This document shows positions 52,263 to 61,252 of a stretch of 64,000 bases of DNA, one piece after another. Below the pieces are notes generated by a model, which was not told the origin of the DNA, did no database searches, and saw only the letters and a list, made by a program, of their open reading frames with translations. The DNA comes from Chitinophagales bacterium (GTDB lineage: Bacteria; Bacteroidota; Bacteroidia; Chitinophagales; Saprospiraceae): the NCBI GenBank assembly GCA_017303875.1, contig JAFLBP010000003.1, positions 62,001-126,000 of the forward strand, given 5' to 3'. How positions within the stretch are numbered: the stretch's first letter is position 1; each line of letters opens with the position of its first letter. Position numbers and translations under genes: made by a program.

Positions 52263-54083
52263 ATGCAACAATTTAAAATTTCATTCCTCTTCTCCGGCTT
52301 GTGGTGTTTGTTATGCTTCACCGCTCCGCTCAAAGCCCAGCAGCCCAACTCCGGCTTAATTCGAGTCATTCCCTCCAATCAGGTCGTACTCAATGCGGCT
52401 GATCAAATGCGTTACGATGCCATTATGGCCGATGATGATGCTTTATCCAGTTGGTTCATTGAATTAGACACCTTTGCAAAACACCTTAATGGAAAACAGT
52501 TACAGGTTAAACTACCCGACCGTCTGGATGCCATAACCTTTAATGCCGATTATGTAAGCAGCACCGACGACGGAACATTTACCTGGCATGGATACACCGA
52601 AAATGGCAGCAGCTGTCGCCTGACCAAAAATCACCTGGGTACAATTGGTGTAATTTCCGATGCAGAAAACCATTTCGATTATTCTATTCGACAGATAAGC
52701 CAATCCAAACTACTCTGTGTGAAACACCCGGTTTCACTCTTGCAAAATGAATGTTCCGACAACGGAGAAGACGAAGTAGCCGACGAAATTACCGAAGAAC
52801 GCAACAGTTGCCCGGCAAATAACATTCGGGTTTTGGTACTGTTTAGCCTTGGCGCGGCACAGCAGGTAACACCCCAACTGATGGCTGCAAATTTCATTGC
52901 AGAATTAAATGCCACCTGTAGCGCCAGTGGTATGTCGCAAAGTGAAATTTCTTTTTCGCTGGCTAATGCGCTGATACTGCCGGGGTTTATAGAGACTACG
53001 GATATGGGTCATGATCTCAGAACATTTTACGATATGCCGTTAGCGCATACCATGCGCAACGATAATTTTGCCGATCTGGTTATTCTATTAACACTTGACA
53101 GACAAGAAGGAGTCAACGGACAAGCCCGAAGAGTTGCGGCGAGTGAAGCCAACGGTTTTTGCATTTCCAAACTAAATGCGGCCTTAAATAATTTTACCGG
53201 CTCGCATGAAATCGGACACCTTATTGGGGCCCGACATCAACGATGTAGCACCTGTTCAACCGGACTTTTCAGCGGTTGCGACCCACTGACCAAACATCAT
53301 GGCTTTCCGATCGGAGACGAGTTGCGAACCATTATGTTCCAAAACGGGTGTGCGCCGCGGGTGCGGGTTGGTCGCTGGTCGAATCCGGATACTCCGTTTG
53401 GCAACCATCAAACCGGAGACTCAGATAATAATAATTCCCGTGTATTGAAGAAACGTGCTGATGATGTATCCTGTTTCAGGTCGGAACCTCCATTCTCTAC
53501 TTCCATCACCAATGTTGATATTCAAGGGCCTACTCAAATCTGTAAAAGTTCTGTATTTGCATTCTTTACCGCATCTTTCAACCCCTTTCAGGTTGTAATG
53601 CCTCTGACCTATAAGTGGGAGATCAGCCTGAACGGCGTTTCCAACTGGACGCAGATTGGCAGCAGCGCAACGCTTCCACTCACTGGCAACCTTGTACCGA
53701 CACTACCCGGTGGCGTACAGGCGCCTTCCTTCTTTTTGCGAGTGACCATTACTGATTTTGGCGGCAAAAAGGGCAGTGACCAGATGGAAGTAACGATGCT
53801 GGATTGTTTGGAAGGAGGAGACGACAGGGAAAACGTACAAGCCGCCACTAATTTTATTGAAATTTTTCCAAACCCGGTCTCCCGGATTTTCACCTTAAGA
53901 TCTTCCGAACCATTACAACATGTTTTTATTTTTAATGCAGACGGTCGCTGCATTTATCAAAACAATACCATAGTAAATACCAATACATTGGTCATTGCTT
54001 CAGAAAATTTCCACGAGGGCGTATATTACCTTCGCGTTCAAAATGATAAAAGTTTCCAAACCATTAAATTCATCAAACTATGA
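52263..54083 (+). CDS. Reprolysin-like metallopeptidase with type A T9SS sorting domain
   Basis: 606 residues. Signal peptide (TAPLKAQ), a propeptide-like N-terminal region, and a zinc protease domain with HEIGHLIGARH (HExxHxxGxxH, residues ~318-328) typical of metzincins of the reprolysin/ADAM-like type. An Ig/PKD-like module follows (~435-520), and the C-terminus has the type A sorting domain (IFPNPVSRIFTLRS ... EGVYYLRVQNDKSF). It is exported through T9SS. The last codons overlap the start of a lipoprotein gene (ATGA). Confidence 0.9.
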   Translation: MQQFKISFLFSGLWCLLCFTAPLKAQQPNSGLIRVIPSNQVVLNAADQMRYDAIMADDDALSSWFIELDTFAKHLNGKQLQVKLPDRLDAITFNADYVSSTDDGTFTWHGYTENGSSCRLTKNHLGTIGVISDAENHFDYSIRQISQSKLLCVKHPVSLLQNECSDNGEDEVADEITEERNSCPANNIRVLVLFSLGAAQQVTPQLMAANFIAELNATCSASGMSQSEISFSLANALILPGFIETTDMGHDLRTFYDMPLAHTMRNDNFADLVILLTLDRQEGVNGQARRVAASEANGFCISKLNAALNNFTGSHEIGHLIGARHQRCSTCSTGLFSGCDPLTKHHGFPIGDELRTIMFQNGCAPRVRVGRWSNPDTPFGNHQTGDSDNNNSRVLKKRADDVSCFRSEPPFSTSITNVDIQGPTQICKSSVFAFFTASFNPFQVVMPLTYKWEISLNGVSNWTQIGSSATLPLTGNLVPTLPGGVQAPSFFLRVTITDFGGKKGSDQMEVTMLDCLEGGDDRENVQAATNFIEIFPNPVSRIFTLRSSEPLQHVFIFNADGRCIYQNNTIVNTNTLVIASENFHEGVYYLRVQNDKSFQTIKFIKL

Positions 54084-54625
54084 AAAATTACACGCTGCCA
54101 CTGCTCGCTGCCTTCCTGATGCTCCTTTTTACGCAATGCCATAAGTACCCCGACGCCATTTTGCCGGAGTCGGTTGAACTTGGGCAATCCGTTATCTTCA
54201 TGAATGCTGAAAAAACGGAGGTTTTTAAGCCGAGAATTAGGCGACTGAGACTTAGTGACTTCCTTGACTTCCAGTTTGCTGAATACCGAAACGACAGTCT
54301 TATTCAAAATACAGTGAGTTTTTACTGGATACCGCTACAAATCAGCGAATACGCATTGACTGCTAATAACTCAGGACCTACAGGAGACGCACTTTGCAGC
54401 TTCGGCCAACGAATAGACGACGATCTCCCCGCTTATGAATATAAACTCGTTGATGCACAGGACGGATATTTCCACCTGGAAACTTTAGATACCGTCAACC
54501 AGATCGTTTCGGGGCGCTTCCGCGCAAAATTCAAACGCACCGACCGAAACGGAAACCGCAATATGGGCCTCGATAAACACATCATCTTTGAAGGCGTGTT
54601 TCACGAGCACTATACGTTTTATTAA
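54080..54625 (+). CDS. Lipoprotein, tandem copy 1
   Basis: 181 residues, lipoprotein signal (FLMLLFTQC). No known domain; acidic and beta-rich. It overlaps the protease stop by ATGA. The second copy at 54779 is identical over the first ~50 and last ~75 residues but differs in a middle window (about residues 51-97). Perhaps an inhibitor or partner of the secreted protease (inference from coupling). Confidence 0.75.
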   Translation: MKNYTLPLLAAFLMLLFTQCHKYPDAILPESVELGQSVIFMNAEKTEVFKPRIRRLRLSDFLDFQFAEYRNDSLIQNTVSFYWIPLQISEYALTANNSGPTGDALCSFGQRIDDDLPAYEYKLVDAQDGYFHLETLDTVNQIVSGRFRAKFKRTDRNGNRNMGLDKHIIFEGVFHEHYTFY

Positions 54626-54626
54626 A

Positions 54627-54757
54627 GTTCGGGGTTTGGAGGTTTGGAGGTTTGGAGGTTCGGGGTTCGAGTAATTCCCGGCATTTGGGAGAGACCATTG
54701 CAAAATACGAACAACCTCCGAACCCCGAACCTCCAAACCCTGAACCCCGAACCCTCA
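54627..54757. repeat. Inverted GGTTTGGA/GGTTCGGG repeat (family d), copy 1
   Basis: G-rich units on the left (54629-54668) and their complement on the right (54712-54757) flank a unique core (from GAGTAATTCCCGG to ACGAACAACCTCC). The core is shared almost exactly with copy 2 at 55327-55459. Confidence 0.85.
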
Positions 54758-54778
54758 AACCATTAAATTCATCAAACT

Positions 54779-55324
54779 ATGAAAAATTACACGCTGCCAC
54801 TGCTCGCTGCCTTCCTGATGCTCCTTTTTACGCAATGCCATAAGTACCCCGACGCCATTTTGCCGGAGTCAGTTGAACTTGGGCAATCCGTCATCTTTAT
54901 GAATGCTGAAAAAACGGAGGTCTTTAAACCAAAAATTGAAATGGTTAAAATATACAACCACATCGATTTCCAGTTTGCCGAATACCGAAACGACAGCCTT
55001 ATTCAAAACACCTTTTCTTTTTTGTGGATACCGATCCGTGTTGGGGAGTATGCACTAACTACCGACAAATCAGGGCCTAAAGGAGACGCGCTTTGCAGTT
55101 TCGGCCAACGAATAGACGACGATCTCCCCGCTTATGAGTATAAACTCGTTGATGCACAGGACGGATATTTCCACCTGGAAACTTTAGATACCGTCAACCA
55201 GATCGTTTCGGGGCGCTTCCGCGCAAAATTCAAACGCACCGATCGAAACGGAAACCGCAATATGGGCCTCGATAAACACATCATCTTTGAAGGCGTGTTT
55301 CACGAGCACTATACTGCTTTCTAA
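54779..55324 (+). CDS. Lipoprotein, tandem copy 2
   Basis: 181 residues, near-duplicate of the preceding lipoprotein. Even the ~20 bp before its ATG repeat the 3' end of the protease gene, so the duplicated unit included the protease's last codons. Differences cluster in residues ~51-60 and ~77-97, while flanks are almost identical also at the DNA level, which suggests diversifying change or gene conversion of the flanks. Confidence 0.75.
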   Translation: MKNYTLPLLAAFLMLLFTQCHKYPDAILPESVELGQSVIFMNAEKTEVFKPKIEMVKIYNHIDFQFAEYRNDSLIQNTFSFLWIPIRVGEYALTTDKSGPKGDALCSFGQRIDDDLPAYEYKLVDAQDGYFHLETLDTVNQIVSGRFRAKFKRTDRNGNRNMGLDKHIIFEGVFHEHYTAF

Positions 55325-55326
55325 AA

Positions 55327-55459
55327 TTCGGAGGTTCGGGGTTTGGAGGTTCAGGGTTCGAGTAATTCCCGGCATTTTGGAGAGGCCATTGCAAAATACG
55401 AACAACCTCCAAACCCTGAACCTCCAAACCCCGAACCTCCGAACCCCGAACCTCCAAAT
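55327..55459. repeat. Inverted GGTTTGGA/GGTTCGGG repeat (family d), copy 2
   Basis: Same arms and core as 54627-54757 but with different numbers and order of units, indicating that the element was copied with the lipoprotein gene and that its arms then changed by unit slippage. Confidence 0.85.
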
Positions 55460-55486
55460 CCGCCAGAAACTTTTTCCCAAAAACCT

Positions 55487-55517
55487 TTTGCGGGTTAAAA
55501 AATTCGTTTTACCTTTG
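55487..55517 (+). promoter_or_regulatory. Consensus Bacteroidota promoter of rpmH
   Basis: TTTG (55487-55490), exactly 19 bp, then TACCTTTG (55510-55517): a full match to TTTG-N19-TAnnTTTG. The rpmH ATG is at 55559. Confidence 0.85.
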
Positions 55518-55558
55518 CGCTCCGATTTTTGAAAAGCAGCTAATTTTTTGATTACGCG

Positions 55559-55714
55559 ATGAAACGTACATTCCAACCGTCCCGCCGCTCCCGCAAAAAC
55601 AAACATGGTTTCCGCGAGCGTATGAGTTCCAAAAACGGCCGTAAACTGCTGGCACGTCGCCGCAAACAAGGTCGTTGGAAACTCACTGTTTCGGACGAAA
55701 AACGCCTGAAGTAA
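55559..55714 (+). CDS. rpmH: 50S ribosomal protein L34
   Basis: 51 residues, the smallest ribosomal protein: begins [20 protein letters not shown] and continues [16 protein letters not shown] ... [10 protein letters not shown], a full-length L34. It has a perfect promoter, is followed by two terminator hairpins, and lies upstream of rnpA, the usual partner. Confidence 0.98.
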   Translation: MKRTFQPSRRSRKNKHGFRERMSSKNGRKLLARRRKQGRWKLTVSDEKRLK

Positions 55715-55723
55715 TTCCGGAAG

Positions 55724-55746
55724 GGCCGTTGCTTGCACGGTCTTTT
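55724..55746 (+). terminator. First terminator after rpmH
   Basis: GGCCGT (55724-55729) pairs with ACGGTC (55737-55742, one G-U) with T-rich DNA following. Weak to moderate stem. Confidence 0.55.
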
Positions 55747-55763
55747 CTTTCGGTTATTTTTTT

Positions 55764-55803
55764 AAGACTTCCGGGATGCCAAGCAACCCGGAAGTCTTAT
55801 TTT
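55764..55803 (+). terminator. Second terminator after rpmH
   Basis: Perfect 12-bp stem AAGACTTCCGGG (55764-55775) with CCCGGAAGTCTT (55787-55798), then ATTTT. It is 5 bp before the rnpA start, so it may reduce read-through from rpmH into rnpA and keep L34 in excess. Confidence 0.8.
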
Positions 55804-55808
55804 TGTAT

Positions 55809-56213
55809 ATGCGTATGCCGGCATTCTCCCTCAGCAAAGCCGAACGCCTGAAAAGTGGTCGGACCATCAGTATGCTCTTCGCGCCGGGTGGACAAGCCAT
55901 TTTGTCCTATCCCGTTCGCGTGGTATGGGTTTGTGCGCCCCTGCTTCCCGGCCATTCCCCGCTGCGCATTGGCTTTAGCGTACCCAAACGCAACTTCAAA
56001 ACCGCCGTGCTGCGCAATCGCCTGCGCCGCCGCCTGCGCGAAGCCTGGCGACTCCACCAACACGAACTGCGCCCCATCCTGCTCGAAGCCGCCCCACCCG
56101 ACCACGCCATCGCCCTGATGTTTATTTATATCGCCAAAGAAGAACTGCCCTACGCCGAAATCGAACGCGGGGTGATTAAAATCAGGCATAAATTTCCCAA
56201 ACGCGCATTATGA
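55809..56213 (+). CDS. rnpA: Ribonuclease P protein component
   Basis: 134 residues; protein subunit of RNase P, which matures tRNA 5' ends. Conserved features: FSLSKAERLKSGRTI near the N-terminus, IGFSVPKRNFKTAVLRNRLRRRLREAWR (the RNR motif) in the middle. The start is ATG 55809 or the ATG at 55815; the longer frame from 55776 begins inside a terminator loop. It overlaps mazG by ATGA. Confidence 0.95.
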   Translation: MRMPAFSLSKAERLKSGRTISMLFAPGGQAILSYPVRVVWVCAPLLPGHSPLRIGFSVPKRNFKTAVLRNRLRRRLREAWRLHQHELRPILLEAAPPDHAIALMFIYIAKEELPYAEIERGVIKIRHKFPKRAL

Positions 56214-56977
56214 ATACCCTCGAACAAAAAAAAGAAGCTTTCGCCCGCCTGCTCACCATCATGGATGAACTCCGCGAGCAGTGCCCCTGGGATCGCAAAC
56301 AAACCCTCGAAAGCCTGCGTAACCTCACTATTGAAGAAACCTATGAACTGGCCGATGCCATCCTCGACCAGGATATTCAAGGCGTAAAAGAGGAAATCGG
56401 CGACCTCATGCTGCACATGGTTTTTTATGCCAAAATCGCCTCCGAACAAGGCGCTTTCGACGTGGCCGATGCACTGCACGCCATCTGCGAAAAGCTTATT
56501 TCCCGCCATCCGCATATCTATGGCGATGTGAAGGTGGAAGACGAAGCGGAAGTCAAGCGCAATTGGGAACAACTCAAACTCAAGGAAGGCAAAAAATCGC
56601 TGCTCGCCGGCGTGCCCAACAGCCTGCCTGCCATGGTCAAAGCCTACCGCATGCAGGAAAAAACCAAACAAGTGGGTTTTGAATGGGAAAATGCCGGACA
56701 AGTGTGGGCCAAAGTGGAAGAAGAAATCGGGGAATTGCAGGAAAATATACAAAATGGCGCTGCGCAGGAAGAGATTGAAGGCGAGTTCGGCGATGTGCTT
56801 TTCTCGCTCATCAATTACGCCCGTTTTATCGGCGTCGACCCGGAAACAGCGCTCGAACGCACCAACCGCAAATTCAAAAAACGCTTTGAATTCATCGAAG
56901 CCCACGCCGGACGGCCTTTGCAAGACATGACCCTGGCCGAAATGGACGCGCTTTGGGAAAAAGCAAAAGGTAGTTAA
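56210..56977 (+). CDS. mazG: Nucleoside triphosphate pyrophosphohydrolase MazG
   Basis: 255 residues; hydrolyses non-canonical or damaged NTPs to NMP and PPi. Both MazG repeats are present: ETYELADAILDQDIQGVKEEIGDLMLHMVFYAKIA (domain 1) and EEIGELQENI ... EGEFGDVLFSLINYARFIGVDPETALERTNRKFKKRF (domain 2), each with the EExxE...ExxD metal-binding pattern. Translationally coupled to rnpA. Confidence 0.95.
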   Translation: MNTLEQKKEAFARLLTIMDELREQCPWDRKQTLESLRNLTIEETYELADAILDQDIQGVKEEIGDLMLHMVFYAKIASEQGAFDVADALHAICEKLISRHPHIYGDVKVEDEAEVKRNWEQLKLKEGKKSLLAGVPNSLPAMVKAYRMQEKTKQVGFEWENAGQVWAKVEEEIGELQENIQNGAAQEEIEGEFGDVLFSLINYARFIGVDPETALERTNRKFKKRFEFIEAHAGRPLQDMTLAEMDALWEKAKGS

Positions 56978-57112
56978 CACACAAACTCACACATACTCAT
57001 TATTACCTGACGAATACTCCTTTTATCCCCCTCTGATAATAGACTGACCCGACATCGGATTTTTTTGTCCCGCACCTTTGTAGCGCATTCATTCATTAAA
57101 AACACCAACACA

Positions 57113-57157
57113 ATGAAACGCTACGGTCTTTTTCTGATCCTTTTCTTTTTTGCCTGA
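57113..57157 (+). CDS. Possible 14-codon minigene upstream of the propeller kinase
   Basis: MKRYGLFLILFFFA followed by TGA: a signal-peptide-like start that ends after 14 codons. A TATCTTTG -7-like box begins 2 bp later (57159-57166). It could be a decayed gene start, a leader peptide or chance; low confidence. Confidence 0.3.
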   Translation: MKRYGLFLILFFFA

Positions 57158-57181
57158 GTATCTTTGAGGCAAAGCACCTTC

Positions 57182-60100
57182 ATGCGCCTGTATCACTCCA
57201 TATTATGCCTTTTGTCGGCCCTGTATTGCCAGGCCCAGTCGCTGGATTTCAGCGTGTGGTCGCTGGAGCAGGGCCTTCCGCAATCGCAGGTATATGCCCT
57301 GTGTGAAGACGAGCAGGGCTATCTCTGGCTGGGTACGCAGGGCGGCGGCATCTGCCGCTTCGACGGCGCGACCTTTGAAGTGTTCTCCACCGACGACGGC
57401 CTGCCCTCCAACTACATCTTTGCCATCAACAAAACCCCTGACGGCGAAATATGGGCAGCCGGCAACGCCGGTTTATCCCGCTTCCGGAACAAACAATTCC
57501 AGCCGGTCGAAGGCCTGCAATATCCGGCGTACTGCCTGTACAACAGTCCGGACGGGCGCTTGCTCTGCGGCAGCGCCCGGGGCATCTGGCAATACGACCA
57601 AGGCAGCGGAAAACTCTCGCCCCTGCGCACCAATATTGTACTCGACGCCAAAGCCGTTTACTGCATCGCCGCCACGCCGACGGGCCAGCTTTTTCTCGGT
57701 ACCGATGCCGGTCTTTGGCTTTTTGACCCCGCAACGTCAAACGCCGTACTGCTCAACAGCAGCGCACAAATTCCTCCCGGCGCTGTACAAAGCATGTATC
57801 TGGAAGGCAATTTGTTGTATTTCACCCTTAGCGGCAGCGGCGTTTACGCCCTCGATATCGAAACCCAAAAACTGCGCTTCCGAAATACCGCCGCCGGCAT
57901 GGAACGGCCCCTCTGTCTGTTGCGCAGTGCCGACGGCATGCTCTGGGCCGGAACCCAGGGCAACGGACTTTTTCGCCTCGACAATACGCTTCAATTTACC
58001 GGAACACATTTCACGGAAAGCGACGGACTGCCACACAGCCATATCCGCACGCTGCTCGAAGACCACAACGGGCATTTGTGGATTGGTACTTCGGGCGGCG
58101 GACTCGCCAAACCCGGCTCGCGGGCCTTCCGGCGCTACGACCGCGCCGACGGGCTGCCCGGTAACCGCATCTATGCCCTGGCGCAAGCGCCCGACGGCAA
58201 ACTTTGGGTCAGCGCAGCCCAAAACGGCCTCGCCGTACTCGATTCTGCACGCTGGCGACTGAGCAATGCCGACAGCAATTTCCTCAGCGGCGTCAAAACC
58301 CGCTCCCTGGCGTTTGATACGGCGGGTACGCTCTGGGCTGCCACTGAAGGCAAAGGCCTGATCGCAATTAGCCGGGAGCGACGCGTCTTTTTCCGGCGCG
58401 ACAACGGTTTCCTGCCCTCCGACTGGGTGCAAAAAGTACTGTGCGATGCCCGGGGCAATATCTGGGCAGCTACGGCGGAAGGATTGCTGCGCCTGCAAAA
58501 AAACGCCGATGGCGGCTGGACGAAAAAAAGCTTCAGCACCCGAGAAGGATTGCCCGCCAACGCCATTAGCGCCCTTGCAATGGATGCGCGCGGTCGCCTC
58601 TGGGCAGGCAGCAACAATGGCGCCCTCGTTTGCATAGCCAATGACGTGATCGAAGCCAAATACGGCGCCCGCGACGGATTGCCCGGCGTACAGATTACCG
58701 GCCTGGCGCTTGATGCCGAAGGGCATTGCTGGGTGGCGTTTAAAGGAGCGGGTTTGTACGTGGGGAAGCATAAATTTACACCTGCTGCTGCGCCTCGCGC
58801 CCTGCACTCCCAGAACCTCTACCTGCTGGCGAGCGACCGCTTAGGCAACTTGTGGATTGGCGCCGAAAACGGCGTCGAACGCCTGAATATTGGCGGCGGC
58901 CGAATACTCGGCATGGAGCATTTTGGCAAAAACGAAGGCTTTTCAGGCATAGAAACCTGTCAGGATGCCGTTTTAGCCGGCGCCAATGGCGAGTTGTGGT
59001 TTGGCACCATGAACGGACTGATGCGCTATTTACCCGGCAGCGGCGGCCCTGAAAAAAGTACGCCGCGCCTGCATTTTGAGCAAATCAGCCTTTTTTACAA
59101 GCCCATTGAAGCCAGTGCATTTGCCGATAAGGCGCATTTGCTTTTTAATGCAGATGGCCCGGGACTGGAACTTCCCTGGAACCAAAACCACCTCAGCTTT
59201 TCTTTCAAAGCTGTAGATCTGATCCACGCGGGTCAATTGCGTTACCGCTGGAAATTAGAAAGCGCCGATAGCGAGTGGTCGCCCTGGTCGGATCAGTTGC
59301 AGGTGAACTATGCCCAACTCGCGCCTGGCACATACCGTTTTCTCGTGCAGGCCGGTGTGGATGAAAAAACCCTGAGTGCGCCCCTGGGCGCCGTATTTAC
59401 GATCCGGAAACCCTGGTGGGACGAATGGGCTTTTCGCCTGCCCCTGCTGAGCGCCCTGTTGTTGCTGATTTTGGGTGGCGCCCGCTGGTATATTCGCCGG
59501 ATTCGGCAAAAAGAAGCAGCGCAACGCGAGCAATTGGAACTGCAAAACAAACTCCTGCAATTGGAGCAAAAATCGCTGCAATTGCAAATGAATCCGCATT
59601 TCATTTTTAATGCACTGAACAGCATTCAATCCCTTATTGCCACGCAGGATTATGCCGTGGCCCGCCAGGAAATTCACCATTTTGCAAAGCTGATGCGCGG
59701 CATTTTGCACAATTCGCGCAAAAGCGTCATTACCCTGAAAGAGGAAATGGATACCCTGGAGCAGTACCTGCGCGTAGAGCAATTTTGCCAGCAAAACCCC
59801 TTTACCTTTGAGATCACCAGTGAAGGTATTGCCGACCCGGAAGAACTGGAAATTCCGCCCATGCTCTTGCAGCCTTTTGTGGAAAACGCTGTGGTACACG
59901 GTATTTCGCCACTCCCCTACCCCGGGCATATTTCCCTGCATTTTGCCGCGCGGGAGCAGCATTTGTACTGCACCATCCGCGACAACGGCGTGGGTCGGGA
60001 GCGCGCGGCGCGCCTGCGCGAGGCCAAAAAGCCGGGGCATCAGTCGACCGCCCTGCAAGTGACGCAGGAGCGGCTCGCGGCCTTAGGTGGCAGCCTGCAA

Positions 60101-60184
60101 TTCAGTGATGTTTTACAACCCGACGGCCAGATCGGCGGCACGGAAGTGCTGATTGATTTTGGCTTGTTGACGCCTGATTTTTGA
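57182..60184 (+). CDS. Hybrid propeller-domain sensor histidine kinase (Reg_prop, Y_Y_Y, LytS-type kinase)
   Basis: 1000 residues. Signal peptide (ILCLLSALYCQAQ), about 14 two-component propeller repeats (DGLPHSHIRTLLEDHNGHLWIGTSGGG-like; residues ~25-640), a Y_Y_Y domain (~670-735, LRYRWKLESADSEWSPWSDQLQVNYAQLAPGTYRF), one membrane helix (~750-770) and a cytosolic LytS-type kinase with His806 (QMNPHFIFNALNSI) and the ATPase N-box (PPMLLQPFVENAVVHG). It senses an extracytoplasmic ligand and phosphorylates the LytTR regulator one base downstream. ATG 57182 is preferred to the TTG at 57164. Confidence 0.93.
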   Translation: MRLYHSILCLLSALYCQAQSLDFSVWSLEQGLPQSQVYALCEDEQGYLWLGTQGGGICRFDGATFEVFSTDDGLPSNYIFAINKTPDGEIWAAGNAGLSRFRNKQFQPVEGLQYPAYCLYNSPDGRLLCGSARGIWQYDQGSGKLSPLRTNIVLDAKAVYCIAATPTGQLFLGTDAGLWLFDPATSNAVLLNSSAQIPPGAVQSMYLEGNLLYFTLSGSGVYALDIETQKLRFRNTAAGMERPLCLLRSADGMLWAGTQGNGLFRLDNTLQFTGTHFTESDGLPHSHIRTLLEDHNGHLWIGTSGGGLAKPGSRAFRRYDRADGLPGNRIYALAQAPDGKLWVSAAQNGLAVLDSARWRLSNADSNFLSGVKTRSLAFDTAGTLWAATEGKGLIAISRERRVFFRRDNGFLPSDWVQKVLCDARGNIWAATAEGLLRLQKNADGGWTKKSFSTREGLPANAISALAMDARGRLWAGSNNGALVCIANDVIEAKYGARDGLPGVQITGLALDAEGHCWVAFKGAGLYVGKHKFTPAAAPRALHSQNLYLLASDRLGNLWIGAENGVERLNIGGGRILGMEHFGKNEGFSGIETCQDAVLAGANGELWFGTMNGLMRYLPGSGGPEKSTPRLHFEQISLFYKPIEASAFADKAHLLFNADGPGLELPWNQNHLSFSFKAVDLIHAGQLRYRWKLESADSEWSPWSDQLQVNYAQLAPGTYRFLVQAGVDEKTLSAPLGAVFTIRKPWWDEWAFRLPLLSALLLLILGGARWYIRRIRQKEAAQREQLELQNKLLQLEQKSLQLQMNPHFIFNALNSIQSLIATQDYAVARQEIHHFAKLMRGILHNSRKSVITLKEEMDTLEQYLRVEQFCQQNPFTFEITSEGIADPEELEIPPMLLQPFVENAVVHGISPLPYPGHISLHFAAREQHLYCTIRDNGVGRERAARLREAKKPGHQSTALQVTQERLAALGGSLQFSDVLQPDGQIGGTEVLIDFGLLTPDF

Positions 60185-60185
60185 T

Positions 60186-60926
60186 ATGATAAAAGCGATC
60201 ATTATAGAAGATATGCCGCAAGCAGTGGCCGTTTTGGAGGCCGATCTGGCGCAGTACTGCCCGGAAGTGGAACTCATCAGCACGGCGCACTCGGTGGTGA
60301 GCGGCGCCAAACTCTTGCGCGGTGTAAAGCCCGATGTGATTTTTCTCGACATCCTGTTGGGCGACGGCACCGGCTTTGATTTGCTGGAAATTTTTCCCGG
60401 CCTTAATGCACGCGTCATTTTTGTAACCGCGTCGGATGAGTTTGCCTTGCGCGCCTTTCGGTATGCGGCGGTGGATTACCTGCTCAAGCCCATTGACCCG
60501 GAGCAGTTGCAGGAGGCCGTGCGGCGTGCGCAGGCGCAGGTACGCGGGCAGCATCAGGAGAGCCTGAGCGTATTGCGGGAGGCCATTGCCCAACCCGATC
60601 AGTTGCCCACGCGCTTGTCGCTGCACACGCAGGAGCGCATTTTTGTAGCGGAAATTGAGCAAATTGTGCGTTGTGAAGCCGATGGTAACAATACCCGTTT
60701 TGTGTTGAGCAGCGGCGAAAAGCTGTTTGTCACCAAAACCCTCAAACATTTTGAGCAATTGCTGGAGCGCCATGATTTTGCGCGGGTACACCAGACGCAC
60801 CTGGTGAACTTCAGGTATGTGCGCGGGTTTGAGAAAAAAGACGGCGGCTATTTGTTGCTGAAAAACGGGGAATTGATACCGGTATCGGTGCGTAAAAAAG
60901 CAGAGGTGATGGAGCGGCTGGGGTAA
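60186..60926 (+). CDS. LytTR family response regulator
   Basis: 246 residues: receiver with Asp55 (VIFLDILLGDGTG) and Lys101 (DYLLKPID), and a C-terminal LytTR DNA-binding domain (residues ~140-246: RLSLHTQERIFVAEIEQIVRCEADGNNTRFVL ... FARVHQTHLVNFRYVRGF). It begins 1 bp after the kinase stop, so the pair works as a two-component system. Target genes unknown. Confidence 0.95.
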   Translation: MIKAIIIEDMPQAVAVLEADLAQYCPEVELISTAHSVVSGAKLLRGVKPDVIFLDILLGDGTGFDLLEIFPGLNARVIFVTASDEFALRAFRYAAVDYLLKPIDPEQLQEAVRRAQAQVRGQHQESLSVLREAIAQPDQLPTRLSLHTQERIFVAEIEQIVRCEADGNNTRFVLSSGEKLFVTKTLKHFEQLLERHDFARVHQTHLVNFRYVRGFEKKDGGYLLLKNGELIPVSVRKKAEVMERLG

Positions 60927-60934
60927 AGAGGGGA

Positions 60935-61243
60935 TTAATCGGTTGGATTACCTCTTGGGCGTTCGCCAGTTCTTTGGATATAAGCCTTGATATATTGCTT
61001 TTCAAGTTCCCTGGCTGCTCTTTTCCCGGGAATATCCAGAACAAGAATTCGCGCAAAAAAACGCGGCCATTTATCTATTCGGTTTAAAGCATTGACTTGC
61101 TCACGCATCCGACTTGATGTACCGTCTTCATCAATTGGCTTGCAGCATATCCCATACTTAAATACATCATCATCCCTCTCCCGATCAATAATCTCGTAAA
61201 GATGATGTGGTTCTGTATTTTCATAAGAATTCCGGTGTACCAT
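60935..61243 (-). CDS. Small GIY-YIG-like protein (possible nuclease toxin domain)
   Basis: 102 residues. The N-terminus (HHLYEIIDRERDDDVFKYGICCKP) has a Y-x-I ... KYGI pattern and later R (SSRMREQVNALNRI) and E (RELEKQYIKAY) residues that fit a GIY-YIG-like fold as seen in C-terminal domains of polymorphic toxins. It stands alone, not fused to an RHS or secretion domain. It lies 9 bp after a DUF4240 gene. Assignment by motif only; could also be a housekeeping GIY-YIG protein. Confidence 0.5.
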   Translation of the reverse strand: MVHRNSYENTEPHHLYEIIDRERDDDVFKYGICCKPIDEDGTSSRMREQVNALNRIDKWPRFFARILVLDIPGKRAARELEKQYIKAYIQRTGERPRGNPTD

Positions 61244-61252
61244 AAAGGTATG

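Noticed and set aside
55559..55714. Replication origin near rpmH
   Set aside because: rpmH and rnpA often lie near oriC in some phyla, but there is no dnaA, gidA or DnaA-box cluster here.
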